A DNA stretch of 64,000 nt. Origin: Magicicada septendecula. Lineage: Eukaryota > Arthropoda > Insecta > Hemiptera > Cicadidae. The notes beneath the pieces are model-generated. The model was not told the origin of the DNA. It ran no database searches and was given only the letters and a program-made list of their open reading frames with translations. How positions within the stretch are numbered: position 1 is the stretch's first letter; each line of letters begins with the position of its first letter. The position numbers and the translations under genes were made by a program. Shown here piece after piece: positions 56,087 to 64,000 of this stretch. The stretch is taken from positions 284,241,379-284,305,378 of the forward strand of contig CM068373.1 in NCBI GenBank assembly GCA_034769895.1. The letters run 5' to 3'.

Positions 56087-58325
56087 CAGTAAAGCCCCGA
56101 TTATCCGCGAGCGGATGATCCGCGGTGCGGATTATCCGCAAGTGAAGTGCCGCGAAAAATTTTTTTAATTACAAACCTCAAAAAAAAACAATTTTAATCC
56201 AAGCCAACAACAGGGAAAATACAATAGGCCCTACAGTCCGAAGGTCGAAAATTTCTGACAGGTTTATTGTGCATCGTAATCCTATAGGCCTTCTCGGAAT
56301 TTTTTGGCTCTTGCTCTTTTGTTTTGGTCAAGTTCACTAACCTTCCCCCTCTACGTACATATTCTCTCGGTCTGCCAGTGGTGTCAGTTGTCAGTAAGCG
56401 TGCTTAGTGATCAGTCGTGATCAGTTCGTTAGTTCCTGAAATTAATAGTGGCTGAAAAACGAAAGAAGGTTGTGTTAACGATTGCACAAAAACTTGAAAT
56501 GATTTCTAAAATAGAAAGTGGCGCTTCAAGGAAGCAGATGTGTTTGAATTACGGGATCGGGGAAACAACAGTGCGAGATGTTTTAAAGCAAAAAGACAAA
56601 CTGTTAGCCTTTGCATCAGTGTCGGACAGTGCTTCTGGGATGAAAAAACGAAAAACAATGAAGAAATCAACTATAATGAACTTGACTCGGCATTAGCGGA
56701 ATGGTTAGCTCAGGTGCGAAGTGAGGGCACCCCCGGTCTGGTCCTACCATTCCAGCTAAAGCAAAAATCTTTTTTGATTTGTTAGGCCTGGAAGGAAATT
56801 TTGATGCGTCGTCCGGTTGGTTACATCATTTTAAGAAACGTCACGGAATTAGAGAGATTGGTCTACACGGAGAGAAGCTGAGTGGTGATCAACAAGCAGC
56901 TGATGATTTTCAACGTGATTTTGAAGAGTTTGTGTTGTCTGAAGATCTGTCATATGAACAAATTTATAACGCTTATGAATCAGGGCTTTTTTGGAAGTGT
57001 CTTCCCACTCGTACTTTAGCATTTGAAAGTGAACATCCAGCGGCAGGTCACAAAAGTAGCAAGGAAAGAATTACAATCTTGCCATGCAGCAACGCTGCGG
57101 GTAGTCACAAACTTAGGCTACTTGTAATCGGTAAATCTAAGAAACCGAGGTCTTTTACGGGGACAAGAGCAGAAAATTTACCAGTTGATTATTTCAACCG
57201 AAAAAAAAGGTTGGATGAACCAGCAGATTTTTCAAGAATGGTTTGAAAACATTTTTGTGCCTCAAGTACGTAAACATCTTGACTCAAAAAATTTGCCAAA
57301 GAAGGCTGTTTTGTTAATTGACAACGCGCCTTCACACCCAGCTACATGTGTGCTTAAATCTTCTGACGGGCAAATCTTCGCAAAGTTTTTGCCCCCAAAT
57401 GTTACTGCGCTGATACAACTTATGGACCAGGGAGTCATTGCAACCATGAAAAGAACATACAGAACAAAGTTGTTACTGTCAAAAATCGAAGAAGGCTGCG
57501 ATCTCAAAGAATTTTGGAAGAATTATACAATTTTGGATAGCATTTACGATATTGCGTCTGCATGGGATTACAACAAACCCTCAACCCTTGTTAAATCATG
57601 GAGAAAACTCTTTCCGAGTATCGAAACAAATGTCAACCAAAACATTTGTGAAGAAGAGAATGAAGTCATGCCGACCGCTACACTTGTTGACCTAGTGACA
57701 TCCGTTCCGGGAGGTGAGAATGTCGACGAAAAGAACATAGAAGAGTGGCTGGAATGCGACGCAAGTGAGCCGGGGTTTGAACGACTGACTGACGTAGAGA
57801 TAACGAACAAAGCAATGGGAGTGAACAAGAACGAAGAACAAAGTGAAAGTGAAGAAGACGAGGCACCTGCGCGGATGACACACGAAACTGCTTTGCACCA
57901 CGTAGACGGATTGCTTCAATATTTAGAGGAATAAGACGACGACGCACATCTGGCAGAAAAACTCATGTTAAGGAAAGTATAATCTAGAATAAAGAAAAGG
58001 TGTTTCCACAGCAAGAAGCAAAAACGAGTGACTGATTTTTTTAAAAAGGCGTAACTGTACACTTTTTGTTAACAGTACAGTATTGTTTTTTGTTTACTGT
58101 TCTTTATTTTAGTGATTTAGACGTAGAGCAAAGATTTCTGCTGTACTGTACATATTTTAAAAGTTTTACATATTATGTTTTTTGTACAATAAAACATACT
58201 TTTTATGCTGAAATATTTTTTTTCGTGTTTACACCTCATTTTTAGTCTTTTTTCGAGTTATCCGCGATTTTCACTATCCGCGGTGCCCTTGCCACCCAAT
58301 TCCGCGGATAATCGGGGCTTTACTG
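56087..58325 (+). mobile_element. Tigger/pogo DNA transposon, full-length ends
   Basis: 2239 bp bounded by CAGTAAAGCCCCGATTATCC and its reverse complement, with TA duplicated at 56085-56086 and 58326-58327. It sits in the N-terminal coding part of the second PLE and is therefore younger. Both ends are complete, so it could in principle be moved by a related transposase supplied elsewhere. Its own transposase is broken. Confidence 0.92.
56448..58053 (+). pseudogene. Tigger/pogo transposase, inactive
   Basis: The N-terminal CENP-B-type helix-turn-helix begins AEKRKKVVLTIAQKLEMI, but the expected ATG at 56448 is GTG. The frame shifts near 56675 (before YNELDSALAEW), near 56740 (before AKAKIFFDLLGLEGNF) and near 57205 (before WMNQQIFQEWF). 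The first catalytic aspartate, normally in a DE(S/T)GLFWK motif, is tyrosine (NAYESGLFWK, codon TAT at 56974). The other two are present (LLIDNAPSH and MDQGV). A stop at 57932-57934 cuts a tail that resumes as KQKRVTDFFKKA to about 58053. The acidic ESEEDEAP stretch is typical of the family tail. Confidence 0.88.
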
Positions 58326-58659
58326 TAATTGATACATTTCTTTGTTATATTTATTTATTTTACTGTATAAGTTCTTTATTTCAAGTTTTATCCATATTTT
58401 CCCCCCATATTTTTCACTTGGTTTGCTACTTTGCTTTTGTTATTAATTTTAATTTTTGCGTATTTTGGAGTTATTTTATTAATTAAACACTGTTTATTGA
58501 ACCAAATTTCCCCTAGCGTTTTTTTCACTTTTGCTTTAATTTTTAAATACTTAAAAAATTCCCTTACATTTTTATATTTATCTGCTTGCAATTCGCATGT
58601 TTTATTCTTCGTATTGTTTAAATTAGCAGCCATCCTTACTATTACTTTGTAGCATGACA

Positions 58660-61600
58660 GATAATCCACTTAAATCAATTACCAGATGATCACTAATAAA
58701 ACTCAAGTATATGGAATATCCAAAAAGATCCAAATGAAAATCAATTATTATAAACTATTATTATTATAAACTATAAATTATTATAATAACAAGAAAGGTA
58801 AGCATAAAGAAAAAATCTGCAACTAATATAATTATACTACAAATTAAAAACCCAGAAAACTAAAAATGAAAATAACTATATTACCCAGGTAGGATAGAAG
58901 CAGGCAATGAAGATACCCAGACCAAGTAAACCGACAAAGAAAACAGACCTGAGTAAACAAAAGAGTATAAAACGAATTTTAGAAGAAATCTAAAATAAAC
59001 CAATATACTGAATAATCAGAGACAAGTGAAGATCAACTAGAATAAAGGAAGTGAAACACGACCAATACCAAATATAGAAACCCCATAGGGAGAAAACCCA
59101 AAAATAAATGAATGTCACAATAGAAAGTATAACACCCCAGCAAACCATATAATTATGTAAAACTGATAAAAACAAAAAGTGTTTAAAGTGTTAAGTAACA
59201 GTGCACCCAAAAAAGTTATTGTATAGTTTATATAGACAAATCTTAACAGTTCCTCCATGGTTAAATATTTCATATTATAAAACTATAAAAGGACTAGTGA
59301 TAATATCAATAAATAACCAGGGACAAGTGCAAGTTATTAAATTATAATAAATAAACTTTGAAAAGGTACATGAATTACCGTGCAAATAAATAACTTTAAG
59401 TGTTTTTAAACAGTATCATGATAATAGTTAATAAAGTAATATGGTGAAGGAGCAAGGAATACTCTTATATTGGGATAATATGAGCCACAACTTACCATTT
59501 AACTCAAAACGCCGCCTTCTCTACATATATAAAAAAAATACTCTCCAACCCTTTGTACATAGGATACGTGTTTCCCCTACCCAAAACTCAATTCCCTTAT
59601 TTGGCGGCCCGGATTCTACCTAAGGCGGCCCCTTCCCCACTAAAATCTATCCCTTTCCCGTCCCAACCCTTGTTGCGGACTCCTACATGACACTACCCCC
59701 TAATACAAACTTGCCATCCCCAAAAATCTCAATCTCATTACCTCACTACAAATACACAAAATAACCTCATTAACTATAAACACAAATATATCATTCCGAA
59801 CTCTACCATTATTCTCCACAACTACCGTGTCAACATCAATATTTCTCAAGATTCTGTTACATTACATTAACTCAAAAACAACATTACATCATATTCATCT
59901 CTATCATTTCAAATTCAACTTTGAATTCAATTTGGACAGGTATATGTGTCCCCTAAAATTATGCATCACCCAAAACACTATCTCTTATTAGATTTCACAA
60001 ATCGTTACTTTATTTCTTATTATCATTATTGTTATCATTACTCCAAAACATCTGTAATACATCAGACATTACATTGAACATCAATTACTCACCAGTGACA
60101 TGTTATTGCTGATCAGCTGATATCCTAACACAATGAAAATACATCTCACAATTGAATAAATTATATGAAATATACATATTTATTTATCATCACTCCTCAC
60201 CTTCTGGTTTCCCATTTTCCCTGATTCTGATAGTTTATATTGACCGCCTGCCAGACGATTTAATTATTGGCTTAGTTAAAAAATATACACACATGATTAA
60301 AACACATATTTTATCAACAACTATCTCTATTTACTACAATAAAATAATACACTTAAAATTATGGCATGGATAACTTGTATTGAAAATATGATCATCTAGT
60401 TATTCGAGCAGAGCGCAAACATTTTTATTGGATCAAAATTTGAATGAGCAAAAAATTTCTTTATTTTATAAAATTTAAGTTCGTGACTCGTTTGAGTCAC
60501 CTCCTAGCCACACACACTATTTCAGATTATGGTGGACTGTGGCGCCCATTCGCTTCCACAGAGACTGTATATTTTGGAGCAGGTTTTACCTCTCCGTGTC
60601 TCTGCTTCCGCTATTAAGTTTTAAAGTAGTGAACATCATCATGTTCTCGTTCTATAATCATACACCCTTAAAACGGTTCTACCACCGGTCTTGCTACCCC
60701 AAATCGGGCAGAGTGGCAGCCGCTGTTCCATAGTGCCAGAGATTTCCTCTAATGTCACCCCCCAATGAATTTCAAATATATACCAATTTCAAGTCAGCTG
60801 TGGTCAAGGGACTTGATATGACCATAGCTGGCCGCTAGTCAAAACCACGGTTAGTGCTGGTAAGACAGTAACCGCCCGAAAAGTCGAGGAAATCTAAACT
60901 TTCATTTCACTGCCTGTTTCATCAATACTATTATGTGCAATACGTTATTTAGTATTGTGTGTAAAATTTTTTATTTACACGGATAAGGTGTGCCGCACAT
61001 TTATCGTCAGTTTGGCCTCCGATGGAGGTAACACTCACTGCTACCCCCAACCCATTTCACTATCTAAGAGAGCACAGGCCACCCCCTCAATAGCCACTTA
61101 CTAGCTAATTAATAGAATTTTTATATACAACATTCTAATGTGACATTTTCATCAATCATCAATCATTAATCCTCCTTCATAACTTTCTACAATTAGATTA
61201 CTTAAAATTTTCAAATTCATTATTAATATTTATTTTTCATCATATCTCAGTTATTATTACCCTTTAAATCATTATCCCAAGTTATTTTCATTATTGAAGT
61301 TAAAATTCGTTCCATTAAATTAAACATTTGTGTACATTTTATTATATTTGACTTGTATCATAAAAATTTTATACTTACAGTCCATAATTCATACACTGAC
61401 ATACATAACTATATACACCATACACCACTACTCCAAGTAACCTCTGAAACATTTAACAAAAAGTTATTTCCAATCAACAATTCATCATTTAATTACCAAC
61501 TTCACTTCTCGTTAAACCATTTAAATTCATCAGAAAATTCAATTATATAATCTTTGAATTAATCAAAATATTTAAAACATTTCAAATTATTTTAATTAAA

Positions 61601-61872
61601 TTAATTAAACATTTACAATTAGCCAATTAGTTTTCAAAATTAATTCGGTTATTTGTTTAAATTGCAAATATTAATATTATTATTACAACAATCATCTACA
61701 CACATATTGTTTACTTAACATTCTACAATACACACAAATAAACTTATTAAACATTTATTTACAAATCTGCATCCTTATTTATTTAGGCATATCACACTTC
61801 AATGTTCAAAGGTTGCGAGGTCACAAAACCATAAAACAATATATATAAAATTGTCCATTAATTGTTTATAGT
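58660..61872. other. AT-rich non-coding, no assignment
   Basis: Frames are short and carry no recognisable domains. 60480-61080 is less AT-rich and looks like an unidentified repeat (TGGTCAAGGGACTTGATATG, CCATAGCTGGCCGC). If the LTR element to the right continued this far, its pol genes would lie here, but I see no trace of them. Confidence 0.35.
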
Positions 61873-62562
61873 TTAGCCTCCATCGTTCCAAATTAACCTT
61901 GGTTCTACATAACACTTTTCGATTTCGTTAACACACATACTGATACTTTGTGTGTCATAAACCCAAAAATCAAAGTCATCCGTCTTACCAAAATAATCTT
62001 GCAACCAGTCAACACTAAGTATATCTGTTAAGTCTCCGTTAGTAAATTTCTTCAATATCGGGTCAGTTACTTTCGTATTAAAAATCAAATCATTCTTATT
62101 TAAATACTCTTCTAATACTTCTTCCAACTCACCATAATCTCTCTTTAAATTATATACTTCTAATTCTCTCTCATCATAACACCATCTCATACTTATAAAA
62201 TCATTCCACACAGAGGGTATACTATCATACAAATAAAATAAACAACTCCAATCTTCTACTAATACGGGACCCTTGCCATTCGAAAACACTTGTGACCACA
62301 TTACATCATCATAAATGATAAAGGGAAAATTTGCCCTCTGTCCCCACTCTACTACAACATTATTTTTCCTCTCTCTCTCTAACTCATACACACACATTAA
62401 CATTTCATAATCACTACATTCTACACTTTCATTAATACTCTCATTATTTATTTTTACTGTATCAGTCTCTGATACTAACTCTTCAAACATATTACTATTC
62501 TCGGTATTACGTACCTTATTTTCGACATTATTGTCCTTATTTGTTACCTCTTTATCTGGCAT
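61873..62562 (-). CDS. Second frame of the right-edge LTR element, unassigned
   Basis: A 229-residue frame with an acidic, Asn-rich N-terminus and a Trp- and Tyr-rich body (VLVEDWSCLFYLYDSIPS, then LSVDWLQDYFG). I recognise no family. It begins on the last base of the preceding frame's stop codon (TAATG), so both are probably made from one RNA. It may be part of an unusual gag or an accessory protein; no protease, RT or integrase signature is present. Confidence 0.5.
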   Translation of the reverse strand: MPDKEVTNKDNNVENKVRNTENSNMFEELVSETDTVKINNESINESVECSDYEMLMCVYELERERKNNVVVEWGQRANFPFIIYDDVMWSQVFSNGKGPVLVEDWSCLFYLYDSIPSVWNDFISMRWCYDERELEVYNLKRDYGELEEVLEEYLNKNDLIFNTKVTDPILKKFTNGDLTDILSVDWLQDYFGKTDDFDFWVYDTQSISMCVNEIEKCYVEPRLIWNDGG

Positions 62563-63209
62563 TACATTTTCGTATTTGTCATTACAGGTTTCATTTGTAT
62601 TATTCTATCTGGATTCATCACATGTACTCCCATTCGCTCCACACTCTGTTCTAATTTATTCAAACTGGATCTTATTATTTCGTTAGTACTTTCTACACAT
62701 TTACTCATTTCTTGTATTTCATTTTTTAACTTGTCAAATTTGTCATTATGGATATTAATTTGGTTTTTGAACTCATTCAACTGACTGCCAAAACTATTCT
62801 TTTGGACATCGAATTTCTCATTTATCTTATTGTATTTAACATTGGAATCAATTTGTTGTTCTTCAAATTTTGCATTTAAGTTGCTATTTATGTTTTCGGA
62901 CATTGTTTTTATCAAGTTAAACATATCATCCATCGACAACCCTTTGGTTCTTGTTGTCGACGGAGTAGATTGCGCTGCTATATTTCCGTCAGTGAAGCCG
63001 ACTTCTTTACTATCAATTCTACTTTCCCTATCTAATTTCGGGGTTATTTGAATCCCTGAATCTTCATTTACTTTACTTCGATCTGTTATACTTATTTCTG
63101 CTTCACTCTGACTCACACTTGGAGTCGAGTGTGTTTCATAGTTACTAACGTTTGAGTCGTCGAAATTTTCGACGCTATTTTCATTTATTTTATTCTCGTT
63201 ATCTGACAT
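62562..63209 (-). CDS. Gag-like coiled-coil frame of the right-edge LTR element
   Basis: A 215-residue frame starting about 190 bp inside the primer-binding site, the normal place of gag. Residues 1-90 are Ser/Asn/Glu-rich and probably disordered. Residues about 91-193 show heptad-like spacing of hydrophobic residues (MFNLIKTMSENINSNL, later LKNEIQEMSKCVE) and likely form a coiled coil. No zinc knuckle is visible. The gag label rests on position and composition only. Confidence 0.5.
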   Translation of the reverse strand: MSDNENKINENSVENFDDSNVSNYETHSTPSVSQSEAEISITDRSKVNEDSGIQITPKLDRESRIDSKEVGFTDGNIAAQSTPSTTRTKGLSMDDMFNLIKTMSENINSNLNAKFEEQQIDSNVKYNKINEKFDVQKNSFGSQLNEFKNQINIHNDKFDKLKNEIQEMSKCVESTNEIIRSSLNKLEQSVERMGVHVMNPDRIIQMKPVMTNTKM

Positions 63210-63397
63210 TTTGTATTATTGATGTAAATTAAATTACCTAAATTGCTTAAATAGAATAAATTAATTAAATAAAATACTGTAATTACTTAAATTTTGTAAT
63301 ATACTGTTACGTTGCTAAGCTAACCTAGAACATGTTTGTATCTCTGTCGATGCGGAATTCAATTAATTAATTATAATTAATTCAATTCATGCCTGTT

Positions 63398-63408
63398 CCG
63401 TGGCGCCA
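63398..63408 (-). other. Primer-binding site of the right-edge LTR element
   Basis: Minus strand: TGGCGCCACGG, two bases inside an LTR end CA. TGGCGCC starts are common primer-binding sites of LTR elements. I do not assign the tRNA. Confidence 0.5.
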
Positions 63409-63410
63409 AT

Positions 63411-64000
63411 TGTGACGTACTCATCGCTCACATTTATTATTATTATTACCACCCACTTTCAAATTAGCTTTTACTTACCGGAATGATAGCTCTTACAGGG
63501 TCACAAGGTTCGATCACATGTACCTAGATACAAACATGGTCTATGGGTTACGCAAAGCACTGACACAACTCATTTATGAAGAGAATTAATATTTATTATT
63601 ATTTAATCTTGAATGCTTGTAATCTCATGAAGATCTATGTGGATACATATTTTCAAAGTGGTGCAACACTAGCATAACACTTATAAACTACAGCTTACCT
63701 TATCTTTGATACTTACACGTTGATTTTAACAAATAAAGAAAACAATTAAAGAACACACACAAAAGATAGCCCAGCTTTGCCACTCTCACATACACGCATT
63801 ATTTATAATTTATAAAACCCTTAACATTTTATATGACTCAAATTCCCCCTTCGTCGGCCACGCGGTCCCCACTCACACGCATTGTCCGAACGGTTTTTTT
63901 TTTATTGTCCGAAATAGAAAAAGAAAAGAAAATTCTCGATTAAGGCCCTCTTGATAGATTGACCTCGATCATATGACACTTCAACTGATTAATCCACTCT
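63411..64000 (-). repeat. 5' LTR of the right-edge element, cut by the window
   Basis: Begins (inner edge) at 63411 with TG, the complement of the LTR's terminal CA, and runs off the right edge. No second copy is seen in the window, so the assignment depends on the primer-binding site and the gag-like frame beside it. Confidence 0.45.

Larger units (their letters stand above)
53942..58633 (-). pseudogene. PLE polyprotein in pieces
   Basis: Blocks in coding order: N-terminus 58633-58388 (MAANLNN start, basic, with KTLGEIWFNKQCLINKITPK); the Tigger insertion; 56090-55752 (NYVEIEEMRKEFGEKYIEKK); 55683-55354 (IKADKGNTAVV, then KFRCQIKLHKK, the counterpart of GLPKIHK); 55353-54787 (RPIVSF, then GLPMGSPLSP and the catalytic YVDD); 54780-54410, corrupted; 54400-53942, the GIY-YIG nuclease (GVYKLKCGECNKIYLGETGR). 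Frame changes fall near 55753, 55683 and 54787 and at the nuclease boundary. Stops near 58388 and 54410 add to the damage. It is dead but well preserved in the RT core. Confidence 0.8.
53585..58658 (-). mobile_element. Second PLE, degenerate, interrupted by a Tigger
   Basis: A minus-strand PLE of another family. A perfect 45-bp direct repeat lies at 53585-53629 and 58614-58658. It contains the frame's start (MAANLNN), so the left copy is the beginning of a further head-to-tail unit that breaks off. The offset is 5029 bp; removing the Tigger and one TA (2241 bp) leaves a 2788-bp period, close to the first family's 2772 bp. This is the pseudo-LTR layout known for PLEs. Confidence 0.8.

Noticed and set aside
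61010-61035. GGCCTCCGATGG shared with the inverted repeat at 41035
   Set aside because: The match is only twelve bases and the flanks do not align.

Overview
The window reads as repeat-dominated, AT-rich nuclear DNA of an arthropod, most likely an insect (inference from the mix of Penelope-like, Ty3/gypsy, mariner, Tigger/pogo, hAT, RTE/Jockey-like LINE and long microsatellite sequence). I recognise no host protein gene, rRNA or tRNA. Nearly every coding stretch belongs to a mobile element.

Layout. 1-11897: a Penelope-like element (PLE) array built from a 2772-bp unit. Two full copies and one cut copy face left and two full copies face right, joined head to head by a 12-nt loop at 6254-6265. 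The four complete reading frames encode the same 821-residue reverse transcriptase plus GIY-YIG endonuclease. Each unit junction carries a hammerhead-like CTGATGA/stem/GAAAC motif. 11898-20689: a Ty3/gypsy-type LTR retrotransposon on the minus strand with one long gag-pol frame; its left LTR is cut by the PLE array. 20690-21430: a 129-bp tandem repeat and retroposon-tail-like sequence. 21552-28845: a satellite of about 160-bp units with a 1898-bp higher-order duplication and two copies of an embedded block carrying a long GT microsatellite. 28846-35300: degenerate elements, including a PLE endonuclease fragment with its own inverted end, a hAT/ZMYM1-like remnant, a 213-bp hairpin insertion with a 13-bp target duplication, and a hAT-like miniature element. 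35371-44013: two related LTRs in opposite orientation bracket a mariner remnant split by a LINE tail, a deleted Tigger and a PLE-end-like inverted repeat. 44014-53580: mostly unassigned AT-rich DNA with two LINE scraps and several microsatellites. 53585-58658: a second, degenerate PLE (minus strand) with a complete-ended but dead Tigger (56087-58325) inside it; without the Tigger its repeat period is 2788 bp, close to the 2772 bp of the first family. 58660-61870: unassigned AT-rich DNA. 61873-64000: the 5' part of another LTR element (LTR, primer-binding site, two overlapping frames) running off the right edge.

The unifying theme is PLE biology: intact and decayed PLE copies, head-to-tail repeats, head-to-head inversions, and several scattered inverted repeats whose ends resemble PLE termini. 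These are by-eye similarities; structure-model and alignment searches would decide them.
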